DNA of 64,000 nucleotides from [Clostridium] symbiosum (GTDB lineage: Bacteria; Bacillota; Clostridia; Lachnospirales; Lachnospiraceae): positions 600,501 through 664,500 of the forward strand of contig CP143946.1 of NCBI GenBank assembly GCA_036419695.1, given 5' to 3'. Of this stretch, positions 40,830-50,212 are shown piece by piece (position 1 is the stretch's first letter; the number at the start of each line of letters is the position of its first letter). Below the pieces are notes generated by a model. The model did no database searches, was not told the origin of the DNA, and worked only from the letters and a program-made list of their open reading frames with translations. The position numbers and the translations under genes are program-made.

Positions 40830-42479
40830 ATGAAAAAAATAAAGATTACTGCATTTTTGGCCGCTGCCGCCATGGCCGGGCTGCTGCTTACGGGCTGCTC
40901 CGGCGGTTCTGAGAAAAGCTCCGGAACTAAAACGGAGACGAATGAGTCCGGAACGCAGGCACAGGAAACGGGAACGGAAGCGAAGAAGGATTCCGTCGTA
41001 GTGGTGATGACGACGAACTCCGAACCGGAATCGGGGTTTGATCCGGCGTATGGCTGGGGAGCGGGAGAGCACGTCCATGAACCTCTGATCCAGAGCACCC
41101 TCACCGTGACCACACCGGATCTGGGGATTGGGTATGACCTTGCAACCTCCATGGAGGCCTCGGACGACGGAATGACGTGGACCGTCACGATCCGAGACGA
41201 TGTGAAATTTACGGACGGGGAGCCCCTGACGGCGGAGGATGTTGCATTTACCTATAATACGCTTAAGAAAACAAGTTCCGTCAACGATTTTACCATGCTT
41301 GAGAGCGCCGAGGCGGTGGATGGGACTACGGTTGCCTTCCATATGGAGCGTCCGTATTCCATCTGGCCTTACACGATGGCCATAACAGGAATTGTGCCGG
41401 AACATGCCTACGGTTCCGACTACGGAAGCAATCCGATTGGCTCCGGGCGGTACATCCTGAAACAGTGGGACAGAGGACAGCAGGTCATCCTGGAGGCCAA
41501 CCCGGACTACTATGGGGAGGCGCCGAAGATGAAACAGGTGACCGTCCTCTTTATGGATGAGGATGCCGCCTTTGCAGCGGTAAAAGCGGGACAGGTGGAT
41601 TTGGCCTACACAGCCGCTTCCTACACCGATCAGGAGACGGCGGGATATAATCTGCTTTCCTGCGAGACGGTTGACAACAGAGGTTTCAACCTTCCGGCAA
41701 TACCGAAGACGGAACTGGACGGCCTCACGGTGGGCAATGATTTTACGGCCGATGTAAGGGTCCGCAGGGCAATCAACCTGGCAATCGACAGGGAAGAGAT
41801 GATAGGAAATGTTTTAAACGGATACGGCAGCCCCGCGTTCAGCGTCTGCGATAAAATGCCGTGGTATAACGGTGATGCTCAGATTTCATACGATCCCGAA
41901 GCGGCGGCCAGGCTGCTGGATGAAGCGGGATGGGTGACAGGCGCCGACGGAATCAGGGAGAAGGACGGAGTGAAGGCGGAGCTCGAATTTATCTATCCGG
42001 CGGATGATTCCGTCAGACAGGCATTGGCAGCGGATACGGCTAACCAGTTAAAGGAACTGGGCATTCAAGCTGCCTCCCGGGGAACGGGCTGGGATACGGC
42101 CTATGACGAGGCACAGTCACAGCCGCTCTTATGGGGCTGGGGAGCGCATACTCCGATGGAGCTTTATAACATCTACCACACGATGAAAGATACGGGGCTC
42201 GCATCTTATTCACCTTATGCGAATGAGACGGTTGACCGGTATATGGATGAGGCGCTGGCAAGCACAAATCTGGAAGGTTCCCTGGAGCTCTGGAAAAAGG
42301 CGCAGTGGGACGGAACCACAGGCATTACACAGGAAGGTGATATTCCGTGGATTTGGCTTGTGAATATCGACCATCTTTACTGGGAGAGGGACGGCCTCCA
42401 TGTGGCCGAACAGAAACTTCATCCCCACGGCCACGGCTGGTCTATTGTAAACAATGTGGATCAGTGGAGCTGGGAATAA
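40830..42479 (+). CDS. ABC transporter substrate-binding lipoprotein, family 5 (nickel-type)
   Basis: 549 residues. A lipoprotein signal peptide with lipobox LLTGC (Cys23) and a Ser/Thr/Glu-rich linker lead to a two-lobe SBP_bac_5 domain (TWTVTIRDDVKFTDGEPLTAEDVAFTYNTL and VRRAINLAIDREEMIGNVLNGYG). It is tethered outside the membrane and delivers ligand to the permeases that follow. The family covers peptides and nickel. Co-transcription with larB, larC and larE makes nickel or a nickel chelate the likely ligand, and the C-terminus is His/Trp rich (EQKLHPHGHGW). GAAAGGGGAAA precedes the ATG. Confidence 0.88.
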   Translation: MKKIKITAFLAAAAMAGLLLTGCSGGSEKSSGTKTETNESGTQAQETGTEAKKDSVVVVMTTNSEPESGFDPAYGWGAGEHVHEPLIQSTLTVTTPDLGIGYDLATSMEASDDGMTWTVTIRDDVKFTDGEPLTAEDVAFTYNTLKKTSSVNDFTMLESAEAVDGTTVAFHMERPYSIWPYTMAITGIVPEHAYGSDYGSNPIGSGRYILKQWDRGQQVILEANPDYYGEAPKMKQVTVLFMDEDAAFAAVKAGQVDLAYTAASYTDQETAGYNLLSCETVDNRGFNLPAIPKTELDGLTVGNDFTADVRVRRAINLAIDREEMIGNVLNGYGSPAFSVCDKMPWYNGDAQISYDPEAAARLLDEAGWVTGADGIREKDGVKAELEFIYPADDSVRQALAADTANQLKELGIQAASRGTGWDTAYDEAQSQPLLWGWGAHTPMELYNIYHTMKDTGLASYSPYANETVDRYMDEALASTNLEGSLELWKKAQWDGTTGITQEGDIPWIWLVNIDHLYWERDGLHVAEQKLHPHGHGWSIVNNVDQWSWE

Positions 42480-42614
42480 GAAAAAAGAGTGATAAGACAT
42501 CCATCCCGGCGCGGGAATTCAGAATGGCGCTCACTGTTTTGCCGGAAGAGGGCGGAGCAGCGGGCCATTATATAGAATTCCCTGCCGGGATGAACAGGAA
42601 GAAGGAAGAAAACA

Positions 42615-43631
42615 GTGACTGGACGGTATGGTACATTTTTGGCAAAAAGCGTGATACGGATGGTAATACTACTGCTGGCTGTGAGTGCGGCGGCGTTTTT
42701 TTTGATTTCCATCTCGCCCGTGGATCCGCTTAGAACAAATGTGGGACAGGCGGCGCTCGGTTCCATGTCGGAGGAACAGATTAAGAGGCTGGAAGAATAC
42801 TGGGGGGTCACGGTGCCTGCCGGCGAACGGTTTGCAAACTGGTTTTCCGGCATCTGCCGTGGCGACTTCGGCACCTCCCTGCTCTACCGCAGGCCGGTTT
42901 TAGAGGTCATCGGGGAGAAATTTGCAAATTCCGCCTGGCTGATGGTGTCCGCCTGGATTTTTTCGGGCGTCGTCGGAACGGCCCTCGGTGTTGTGGCCGC
43001 TATGAAAAAGGGAAAGTGGCAGGATAAGGCGGTGACGGCATACTGCATGGTAATCGCCGGTACGCCTGCCTTCTGGCTGGCGCTGGTGCTTCTTTTAGTC
43101 TTTGCCATCCGGTTTCCCATTTTCCCTATCGGTTTCAGCGTTCCCGTGGGAGTCGCCGCATCGGAAGTGACGCTTGGCGACCGGCTTATCCATGCCGCAC
43201 TGCCCGCACTGACGCTCGGCCTGACCGGTGTTTCCAATATTGCCATGCACACCAGGAGTAAAATGATAGAAGTCTTAGAGAGCGACTACATTTTTTATGC
43301 CAGGGCGAGAGGAGAGTCCCAGTGGCAGACCGTGAGGCGCCACGGGCTCAGAAATATCCTTCTGCCCGTCATTACGCTACAGTTTGCCTCCATCAGTGAG
43401 ATATTCGGCGGCTCCGTTCTCGTGGAGCAGGTTTTCTCTTACCCGGGTCTCGGGCAGGCTGCCATTACGGCCGGTCTGGGGAGTGATGTGCCTCTGCTCT
43501 TAGGGATTACCCTGATCAGTGCGGCCGTCGTATTCCTTGGCAATTTTACGGCCGATCTGCTCTATTACGCCGTGGATCCGAGAATGAAGCGGGACAGGAA
43601 GAGAGCGGCAGGAAAGGGGGAGGTTCTATGA
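42615..43631 (+). CDS. ABC transporter permease (NikB/DppB type)
   Basis: 338 residues with six spans. The large first periplasmic loop contains SPVDPLRTNVGQAALGSMSEEQIKRLEEYWGV, typical of the NikB/DppB subfamily. The coupling-helix EAA-type loop is DYIFYARARGESQWQTVRRHGLRN. It forms a heterodimeric channel with the next gene, overlapping it by 4 bp (ATGA). It lies 135 bp after the binding-protein gene. Confidence 0.9.
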   Translation: MTGRYGTFLAKSVIRMVILLLAVSAAAFFLISISPVDPLRTNVGQAALGSMSEEQIKRLEEYWGVTVPAGERFANWFSGICRGDFGTSLLYRRPVLEVIGEKFANSAWLMVSAWIFSGVVGTALGVVAAMKKGKWQDKAVTAYCMVIAGTPAFWLALVLLLVFAIRFPIFPIGFSVPVGVAASEVTLGDRLIHAALPALTLGLTGVSNIAMHTRSKMIEVLESDYIFYARARGESQWQTVRRHGLRNILLPVITLQFASISEIFGGSVLVEQVFSYPGLGQAAITAGLGSDVPLLLGITLISAAVVFLGNFTADLLYYAVDPRMKRDRKRAAGKGEVL

Positions 43632-44446
43632 ATAACAGAAGAGCCAGAACCTTGACCGCCGTTTTCGCATTTGCCCTGATTCTCTTTCTCGTTGCAGTCC
43701 TTGGGCATATCTGGGAGAGTGACGCGCTGGTAACCGATTTTTCCAGAAAGAACTTAAAACCGTGCGCCGACTATCTCTTCGGCACCGACTGGCTGGGGCG
43801 GGATATGCTGAAGCGGACGGTGGCCGGTCTTTCCATGAGCATCCGCCTCGGTGTCGTAACGGCTGCGTCCAGCGCGGTAATTGCCCTGGTTCTGGGAACG
43901 GCGGCTGCGGTTCTCGGGAAGGCGGCCGATATGGCGGTGTCGGGACTGATTGACACGATGATGGGAATTCCCCATATGCTTTTACTGATTTTAATTTCAT
44001 TTGCCTGCGGCAAAGGTTTTACCGGGGTGGCCATCGGCATTGCCCTGACACACTGGCCTTCCCTGGCAAGACTTATCAGGGCCGAGGTCCTTCAGCTTAA
44101 GGCCAGCCAGTATGTGAAGATTTCGGAACGGCTTGGAATGGGCAGGTGGAGGATAGCGGCCGAACATATGCTGCCGCACCTAATTCCGCAGTTTCTCACC
44201 GGTCTGGTCCTCATGTTTCCCCACGCGATTCTGCATGAGGCGTCCATCACCTTTTTGGGCTTTGGCCTTCCGCCGGAGGAACCGGCCATCGGCATTATTC
44301 TTTCGGAGAGTATGAAGTATCTGATCACCGGGAAATGGTGGCTGGCCGTATTTCCCGGTGCGGCCCTGGTGGCGACGGTCCTCATTTTCCAGGGGCTGGG
44401 ACAGAGCATAAGCAGCCTGCTGGATCCGGGGAGCGCCCATGAGTAG
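43628..44446 (+). CDS. ABC transporter permease (NikC/DppC type)
   Basis: 272 residues. It has an N-terminal span, then FGTDWLGRDMLKRTVAGLSMSIRLG (the conserved GTDxLGRD motif of DppC/NikC), and the coupling loop QYVKISERLGMGRWRIAAEHMLPHLIPQ. It ends with the characteristic ITFLGFGLPPEEPAIGIIL-type helix. The start overlaps the preceding permease by 4 bp, with a GGAGG-like site (GGGGGAGG) inside that gene. Confidence 0.9.
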   Translation: MNNRRARTLTAVFAFALILFLVAVLGHIWESDALVTDFSRKNLKPCADYLFGTDWLGRDMLKRTVAGLSMSIRLGVVTAASSAVIALVLGTAAAVLGKAADMAVSGLIDTMMGIPHMLLLILISFACGKGFTGVAIGIALTHWPSLARLIRAEVLQLKASQYVKISERLGMGRWRIAAEHMLPHLIPQFLTGLVLMFPHAILHEASITFLGFGLPPEEPAIGIILSESMKYLITGKWWLAVFPGAALVATVLIFQGLGQSISSLLDPGSAHE

Positions 44447-44553
44447 CGCGGACCGGTGGGTGCAGAGCGGCCGGTAACGGAAATTGTGATGTTACTGTCC
44501 ACGGGTAATATCACGCAAGGTGCGAACATAAATCGTGACAGGGAGGAAGTAAT

Positions 44554-45420
44554 ATGCCGAATGAAACAATACTGGAAGTCCATCGGCTGGGGATTTCATT
44601 TACCCAGTACGGGAAGGGACTCAGCCGCCGGACGCTTACCCCGGTTAAAAATCTGAACCTCACTCTGCGCGAAGGGGAAATGACGGCAGTCGTGGGAGCC
44701 AGCGGTTCCGGAAAAAGCCTGCTGGCCCATGCGATTCTCGGCATCATGCCGTATAACTGCCGGGTTACCGGGGAGATCCTGTACAGAGGTGAGCGCCTCA
44801 CTGAAAAAAGGCTGGAATCACTGCGCGGAGGCGAGATTGCCCTGGTACCGCAGGGCGTATCCTATCTGGATCCTCTGATGAGGGTCGGAGAACAGATAAG
44901 AAAAGGAAAAAAAGACGGCGTTTCAAGGGAGAGATGCAGAGAGCTGCTTTCGCGGTTCGGCCTGGATGAAGCGACGGAAGAACTCTATCCCTTTGAACTG
45001 TCGGGAGGAATGGCAAGGCGGGTCCTGATCGCGTCGGCCCTGATGGAGAATCCGCGCCTGGTGATTGCGGACGAGCCGACACCGGGGCTGGAACTGAATA
45101 CGGCCAGACGCGTCATGGGACATTTCAGGGAAATTGCCGGCGAGGGCGCTGCGGTCCTGTTTATTACCCATGATCTGGAACTGGCACTGGAAACAGCGGA
45201 CAGAATTATGGTATTCTATGAGGGAGAGATTATAGAGGAAGTAACGCCGGAGGATTTTAACTGTCCGGAGAGACTCACACATCCTTACACAAAGGCGCTA
45301 TATTATGCGATGCCGGAACACGGTTTCACAGTGCCCGAATACGGAGGCGCAGTGTCGGGAAATGGAGTCCAGGCGCCGGATGGAGCCGTGGAAATGGCGC
45401 GTTTGGAGGTGATGCGGTGA
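44554..45420 (+). CDS. ABC transporter ATP-binding protein (NikD/DppD type)
   Basis: 288 residues with Walker A VGASGSGKSLLA, Q-loop VPQGVSYLDPL, signature ELSGGMARRVLIA, Walker B LVIADEPTPGLE and H-loop ITHDLE. The oligopeptide/nickel-type C-terminal segment LTHPYTKALYYAMPEHGF is present. The end lacks the Cys-rich cluster often seen in DppD. It pairs with the next ATPase to power the importer, and the coding regions overlap by 4 bp. Confidence 0.9.
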   Translation: MPNETILEVHRLGISFTQYGKGLSRRTLTPVKNLNLTLREGEMTAVVGASGSGKSLLAHAILGIMPYNCRVTGEILYRGERLTEKRLESLRGGEIALVPQGVSYLDPLMRVGEQIRKGKKDGVSRERCRELLSRFGLDEATEELYPFELSGGMARRVLIASALMENPRLVIADEPTPGLELNTARRVMGHFREIAGEGAAVLFITHDLELALETADRIMVFYEGEIIEEVTPEDFNCPERLTHPYTKALYYAMPEHGFTVPEYGGAVSGNGVQAPDGAVEMARLEVMR

Positions 45421-46019
45421 AACTGGAAGCGAAAGACATTTCATTCCGCTATGATACCGGAAGCCGTCAGATTTTAAACAGGGTGTCCATCTCGGTTGAG
45501 AGCGGGGAGCGCGTCGGAATTGCGGCGCCCAGCGGATTCGGGAAGACCACATTCTGCAAGATTCTGGCAGGTTATGAGAAACCGGATTCAGGGACGGTCC
45601 TGCTTGACGGAACGGAGCTTGTACGTTTCAGAGGAAGACTGCCGGTCCAGATGATATGGCAGCACCCGGAGCAGTCGGTGAACCCGCGCTGGAAGATGGC
45701 GCGCGTCTTAAAAGAGGGAGGCCGGATTTCTTCGGAATTACTGGATAAACTGGGAATCAGGCAGGAATGGCTTGACCGTTTTCCCTCGGAGCTTTCGGGC
45801 GGTGAGCTGCAGCGTTTCTGCATTGCAAGAGCGCTCGGAGAGGGAACGAAAATTCTGCTGGCGGATGAGATAACAACGATGCTTGATATGGTGACTCAGA
45901 GCGCCATCTGGCATGCACTGATAGAAGAGACGGAAAAGAGGGGAATCGGAATGCTGGTGGTCAGCCACTCCGACAGCCTGACGGACAGAGTCTGTACGAG
46001 AAAGATCAATTTAGTGTAG
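45417..46019 (+). CDS. ABC transporter ATP-binding protein (NikE type, short)
   Basis: 200 residues with Walker A APSGFGKTTFCK, Q-loop IWQHPEQSVNP, signature ELSGGELQRFCIARAL, Walker B ILLADEITTMLD and H-loop VSHSD. It lacks the C-terminal substrate-family extension found in NikE/DppF of about 260 residues, so it is a compact version. Note that after Walker B the canonical SALD is TMLD. It is the partner of the preceding ATPase and lies 38 bp before larB. Confidence 0.88.
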   Translation: MKLEAKDISFRYDTGSRQILNRVSISVESGERVGIAAPSGFGKTTFCKILAGYEKPDSGTVLLDGTELVRFRGRLPVQMIWQHPEQSVNPRWKMARVLKEGGRISSELLDKLGIRQEWLDRFPSELSGGELQRFCIARALGEGTKILLADEITTMLDMVTQSAIWHALIEETEKRGIGMLVVSHSDSLTDRVCTRKINLV

Positions 46020-46057
46020 TGAGATAAGCGGCGGCACGCTTCATACAGGAGGAACAA

Positions 46058-46822
46058 ATGGACGTAAAAATGATGTTGGAACAGGTGAAGGCGGGCACAC
46101 TGTCCACCCTCGAGGCGGAGGAAATGCTTAAAAACCTTCCATACGAAGATTTAGGTTATGCAAAGCTGGATCTGCACAGAAAGCTTCGTTCCGGATTTCC
46201 GGAGACCGTATTCTGCCAGGGAAAACCGGATCAGTACCTGGCGGAGATATTTGCTGCGCTGTACCGTGAAAACGGCGAGGTGATGGGAACAAGGGCCACA
46301 GCGGAGCAGTATGAACTGGTAAGGGAGAAAATCCCCGGAATTGTTTATGACCCGATATCCCGCATACTGAAGGTGGAACCGGAGGGCAAGGTGAGAAAGG
46401 GCTGTGTTGCCGTCTGTACGGGCGGAACGGCCGATATTCCCGTGGCGGAAGAGGCGGCCCAGACGGCGGAATTCTTTGGATGCCAAGTGGACAGAATTTA
46501 TGACGTCGGCGTTGCTGGAATACACAGAATTCTTTCCAAACGGGAGCAGATTATAAAGGCGAACTGTGTCATTACCATTGCGGGCATGGAGGGCGCCCTG
46601 GGAACCGTGGTGGCCGGGCTGGTGGAGAATCCGGTGATCGCAGTTCCGACATCGGTCGGCTACGGGGCCAGCTTCCACGGACTGTCGGCATTACTTACCA
46701 TGCTCAATTCCTGTGCCAACGGGATATCCACAGTGAATATTGACAATGGTTACGGCGCCGGATACCTTGCGGCGCAGATTAACAGACTGGCAGTGGGACA
46801 CGGACACGAAAGCGGGATTTGA
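46058..46822 (+). CDS. larB: Nickel-pincer cofactor biosynthesis protein LarB
   Basis: 254 residues. The PurE/AIR-carboxylase-like C-terminal domain is seen in VCTGGTADIPVAEEAAQTAEFFG, AGIHRILSKREQI, ITIAGMEGALGTVVAGLVENPVIAVPTSVGYGASF and LNSCANGISTVNIDNGYGAGYLA. LarB carboxylates and hydrolyses nicotinic acid adenine dinucleotide to the pyridinium dicarboxylate mononucleotide, the first step to the NPN cofactor of lactate racemase-type enzymes. AGGAGG precedes ATG 46058. It is followed by larC 20 bp later. Confidence 0.93.
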   Translation: MDVKMMLEQVKAGTLSTLEAEEMLKNLPYEDLGYAKLDLHRKLRSGFPETVFCQGKPDQYLAEIFAALYRENGEVMGTRATAEQYELVREKIPGIVYDPISRILKVEPEGKVRKGCVAVCTGGTADIPVAEEAAQTAEFFGCQVDRIYDVGVAGIHRILSKREQIIKANCVITIAGMEGALGTVVAGLVENPVIAVPTSVGYGASFHGLSALLTMLNSCANGISTVNIDNGYGAGYLAAQINRLAVGHGHESGI

Positions 46823-46842
46823 CGAAGGAAGGATGGAGAAGA

Positions 46843-48258
46843 ATGAGCGGAAATACAAACCAGAATAAAGAGGAAAAATGGCTGTACCTGGAATGCTATT
46901 CCGGTATCAGCGGGGATATGACAGTAGGGGCTCTTCTGGATCTTGGAGCCAGCAGAAACGTTCTTGAGGACACGCTTGCGAGTTTGGGCGTGGAGGGATA
47001 TCATCTTCATTTTGGGAGAAAACTGAAATGCGGTATCGATGCCTATGACTTTGATGTGCATTTGGAGGATGAAGTGGATCATGGACATGGTGAAGATGGT
47101 CATGACCACGGGCATGATCACGGCGACGGCCATACCCATGACCACGGGCATGATCACGGCGACGGGCACACTCATGACCACGGGCACACTCATGATCACG
47201 ACCATACTCATGATCACGGCCATGACCACGCTCACAGCCATCCACACATCCACAGAAATATCCACGATATTTTCTCAATCATCGATCGGATGAACGCCGG
47301 GGAGCCGGTCAGGGATCTGGCGAAAAAGATGTTCCAAATCGTAGCGGAAGCAGAGTCAAAGGCGCACGGACTGCCGATAGAAGAGGTGCACTTCCACGAG
47401 GTGGGAGCCGTCGATTCCATTGTGGATATCATCAGCGTGGCGGTATGTCTCCACGATCTGGGAATTACAAAAGTGGCGGTATCCTCCCTGGCAGAAGGAA
47501 AAGGCTATGTCCGCTGCCAGCACGGCGTGATGCCGGTTCCGGTTCCGGCCACTGCCAATATTGCCGCGGCACACGGACTGGAACTAAAACTGACGGACAA
47601 CGACGGGGAGATGGTAACACCGACCGGCGCAGCGATTGCCGCCGCACTCCGCACGGAGGAGGAGCTGCCGGAGCACTATGTAATTGAAAAGATAGGCGTC
47701 GGAGCCGGAAATAAGGATTTTAAAAATGCGAATATTCTGAGGGCAATGCTGATCCGTCCCACGGAGGATAACAGGCGTAAACCAGAAAAAAACAGGCAGG
47801 GTACAGGAGAAAATCAGCAGAATACAGAGGAAAAACTCTGGATTCTGGAAACGAACATGGACGACTGTACGGGTGAGGCCCTGGGCTTTGTCATGGAATG
47901 TCTGATGGAGGAGGGGGCAAGGGATGTATGGTATACCCCGGCCTACATGAAAAAGAACCGTCCCGCCTATGTGCTCCGCATTCTCTGCACCGATGATAAG
48001 AGAGAGGCATTGGAGGCGGCCGTATTCGCCCATACGACAACGATAGGAATCCGCCGCTGGCCTGTGGAGCGTACGGTTCTGGAACGGGAAGTCAGACGCG
48101 TGGAAACACGTTACGGCGCAGCCGATGTCAAGGTCAGCCGTAACGCAGGCGTGGAGTATTTCTATCCCGAATATGAGAGTGTACGGAGAATCTGCCGCGA
48201 GCGGGGACTTGCTTTTACGGAAGTATATCACGCTTTGAAAGAGGATGCCCATGAGTGA
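46843..48258 (+). CDS. larC: Nickel insertion protein LarC, with long His-rich tract
   Basis: About 471 residues. LarC uses CTP to insert nickel into the pincer cofactor. It starts WLYLECYSGISGDMTVGALLDLGA, has FHEVGAVDSIVDIISVAVCLHDLG and GEMVTPTGAAIAAALRTEEELP, and in the C-terminal half LWILETNMDDCTGEALGFVMECL and DVWYTPAYMKKNRPAYVLRIL. It is one continuous frame, whereas some bacteria make it by frameshift from larC1 and larC2. Residues about 78-140 are an extraordinary His/Asp/Gly run encoded by 36-bp tandem repeats, probably a nickel store. ATG 46843 is preferred over TTG 46819. It overlaps larE by 8 bp. Confidence 0.93.
   Translation: MSGNTNQNKEEKWLYLECYSGISGDMTVGALLDLGASRNVLEDTLASLGVEGYHLHFGRKLKCGIDAYDFDVHLEDEVDHGHGEDGHDHGHDHGDGHTHDHGHDHGDGHTHDHGHTHDHDHTHDHGHDHAHSHPHIHRNIHDIFSIIDRMNAGEPVRDLAKKMFQIVAEAESKAHGLPIEEVHFHEVGAVDSIVDIISVAVCLHDLGITKVAVSSLAEGKGYVRCQHGVMPVPVPATANIAAAHGLELKLTDNDGEMVTPTGAAIAAALRTEEELPEHYVIEKIGVGAGNKDFKNANILRAMLIRPTEDNRRKPEKNRQGTGENQQNTEEKLWILETNMDDCTGEALGFVMECLMEEGARDVWYTPAYMKKNRPAYVLRILCTDDKREALEAAVFAHTTTIGIRRWPVERTVLEREVRRVETRYGAADVKVSRNAGVEYFYPEYESVRRICRERGLAFTEVYHALKEDAHE
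47101..47250 (+). repeat. 36-bp tandem repeats encoding the LarC His tract
   Basis: Units 47101-47136 and 47137-47172 share 24 identical leading bases plus most of the tail; a partial third starts at 47173, and shorter CATGATCACGGC-type units continue to about 47250. All keep the reading frame. Confidence 0.85.
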
Positions 48259-49078
48259 TACAAAACGGAACACGGACAGACTGAAACAGATGATAGACGA
48301 ATATGCAAAAGCTCCTGTCTGCCTCGCTTTTTCCGGCGGGGTAGACAGCAGCCTTTTGCTGAAGCTGGCCTGTGAAAGCGGAAGAAAATACGGAAACCCC
48401 ATCTATGCGGTGACCTTTAATACGATGCTCCATCCTGCCTGTGATCTGGATACGGCAAAAAGAGTGGCGGACGAAATGGGAGCGGAGCATATTGTGATTC
48501 AGGTGGATGAGCTTCAGATGGAGGGGATGAAAGACAACCCCCCGGAGCGGTGCTACCTTTGTAAAAAGCATCTTTTCTCAACGCTTCTCGATTTTGCCCG
48601 GGAAAAGAACATTGCCTGTATACTGGATGGCACGAATGAGGATGATATGCATGTATACCGTCCCGGCATCCGGGCGCTTAGAGAACTTGGAATCATCAGC
48701 CCCCTTGCCCTCTGCCACATCACTAAAAAAGAGGTCAAGGAGCTGGCCGCAGAACTTTCTATTTCGGTTGCATCACGGCCTTCTACCCCGTGTATGGCGA
48801 CCCGCCTGCCCTACGGAGCAAAGTTAGACTATGAAATTCTCAGGAAAATAGAGGCCGGGGAAGAATATCTGCGCACCGTATTCCGGGGCAACGTCCGCCT
48901 GCGCCTGCACCGGGATACGGTCAGGCTGGAGCTGGATCCGGAGCAGATGACTGCGGCCATTGAAAAGCGGGACGAGGTCTGCAAAAAACTGAAGGAACTG
49001 GGATTTTGCTATATTACGCTGGATTTGGAAGGATTCCGTTCCGGGAGTATGGACCTGCCCATCCTGGAGCATGTTTGA
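48251..49078 (+). CDS. larE: ATP-dependent sacrificial sulfur transferase LarE
   Basis: About 276 residues. The PP-loop ATP pyrophosphatase motif is LAFSGGVDSSLLLKLA, followed by DGTNEDDMHVYRPGIRALRELGIISPL and the conserved SRPSTPCMATRLPYG whose Cys is the sulfur donor in sacrificial-type LarE. CYLCKK (a CxxC) lies earlier. LarE thiolates the pyridinium dicarboxylate to the dithio form that binds nickel. ATG 48251 follows GAGG at 48241-48244 and overlaps larC. The order larB-larC-larE plus the importer is a full cofactor supply operon. Confidence 0.93.
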   Translation: MSDTKRNTDRLKQMIDEYAKAPVCLAFSGGVDSSLLLKLACESGRKYGNPIYAVTFNTMLHPACDLDTAKRVADEMGAEHIVIQVDELQMEGMKDNPPERCYLCKKHLFSTLLDFAREKNIACILDGTNEDDMHVYRPGIRALRELGIISPLALCHITKKEVKELAAELSISVASRPSTPCMATRLPYGAKLDYEILRKIEAGEEYLRTVFRGNVRLRLHRDTVRLELDPEQMTAAIEKRDEVCKKLKELGFCYITLDLEGFRSGSMDLPILEHV

Positions 49079-49148
49079 AAATTTTGAAATCAACCAGAAA
49101 CAATGAATGCCGTGATTGGCACAGTCCGGCTGCAGAGGAGAAGATGAT

Positions 49149-50027
49149 ATGACGATAAGACATTTACAGATATTTGTTGCGGTTGCGGACTGCGGGAAGA
49201 TGAGGGCCGCGGCGGACAGGCTGCACATTTCACAGCCCTCCGTCAGCCAGGCGGTGCGGGAGCTGGAGTCATATTATAATGTGAAGCTTTTTGAGCGCCT
49301 GTCACAGCGAGTCTATATTACCGAAACGGGCCGGAAACTGCTTCCCTATGCCCGACATATCATTGACTCTTTTGAAAACATGGAGGGATTCTTAAATGAT
49401 ACCTCCGCAGGCAATATGATACGCGTAGGAGGCAGTGTATCCGTCGGAACCAGGCTGCTTCCGTCGCTGGTAAAGAGCCTGGAAGAAGCGGTTCCCGGTA
49501 TCGATGTCCGCGTTGTCGTGGACAATACGGCGGCCATCGAGGGGATGATTCAAAGAAGTGAACTGGATATTGCCGTAGTAGAGGGAATTGTGAGAAGCGC
49601 GGAGCTGGTGAAGAAAGACGTCTGTGACGATGAACTGATGCTCGTCGTGGGACCGGAGCACGAGCTGTTTGACCATCCCGACATTACGCTGGGCGGACTG
49701 ACCGGCCACGCCCTGATTTCCAGGGAAACGGGAAGCGTGGAGCGCAACCAGTTTGAACAGTTTCTGCTGGAACATGAAATCAGGATGAAAAATAAGTGGA
49801 GCTGCAGTAATACCGAGACGATCAAAAAGGCGGTGATGAACGGAGAGGGGATTGCCATCCTTTCCAGGCTGGTGATTGAAAAGGAGATAGCCCGCGGTGA
49901 GGTTCACGCCCTGAACGTAGAAAATATCCGGATGAAGAGAAAAATCAAACTGATTTACCACAAAAATAAATTTATCTCCCAATCCATGGAGCGGTTTATA
50001 GAAATCTGTGCATCGGTTCAGCCCTAG
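49149..50027 (+). CDS. LysR-type transcriptional regulator downstream of the lar genes
   Basis: About 292 residues. The helix-turn-helix is MTIRHLQIFVAVADCGKMRAAADRLHISQPSVSQAVRELESYYNVKLFERL, with effector domain GSVSVGTRLLPSLVKSLEE onward, in the CysB/CbbR/YwfK-like group. ATG 49149 follows AGAGGAGAAG. It lies 70 bp after larE in the same direction, so it may be the operon's regulator, in place of the Crp-type LarR of lactobacilli. A terminator follows at 50114. Confidence 0.87.
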   Translation: MTIRHLQIFVAVADCGKMRAAADRLHISQPSVSQAVRELESYYNVKLFERLSQRVYITETGRKLLPYARHIIDSFENMEGFLNDTSAGNMIRVGGSVSVGTRLLPSLVKSLEEAVPGIDVRVVVDNTAAIEGMIQRSELDIAVVEGIVRSAELVKKDVCDDELMLVVGPEHELFDHPDITLGGLTGHALISRETGSVERNQFEQFLLEHEIRMKNKWSCSNTETIKKAVMNGEGIAILSRLVIEKEIARGEVHALNVENIRMKRKIKLIYHKNKFISQSMERFIEICASVQP

Positions 50028-50050
50028 AGCAATTTTCAAACACGCTCTAG
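50024..50050. repeat. Repeat R2, degenerate hairpin copy
   Basis: CTAGAGC/GCTCTAG arms around AATTTTCAAACAC. It shares GCAATTTTCAAACACGCTCT with the full copy at 25053-25072 and overlaps the end of the LysR gene. Confidence 0.65.
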
Positions 50051-50113
50051 CGTGCTGACACGTTTACAATCAGTTTGATGGCGCCTTCTATTTAGAACAC
50101 CGGTGCAAATTGC

Positions 50114-50173
50114 AAAAATAATTCCCGCTGTCTGTATGCCTCATTTTGCAACAGACGGCGGGAATTATTTTTT
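50114..50173. terminator. Bidirectional intrinsic terminator
   Basis: AAAAATAATTCCCGC (50114-50128) pairs with GCGGGAATTATTTTTT (50158-50173). It lies between the convergent LysR and chromate-transporter genes. Confidence 0.85.
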
Positions 50174-50212
50174 GAATACGCTTTCATGTTCGTATTTCCC
50201 TTGTTAATGGAT

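Noticed and set aside
47101..47250. Tandem 36-bp repeats considered as a CRISPR-like array
   Set aside because: Units are contiguous with no spacers and encode an in-frame His tract of LarC.
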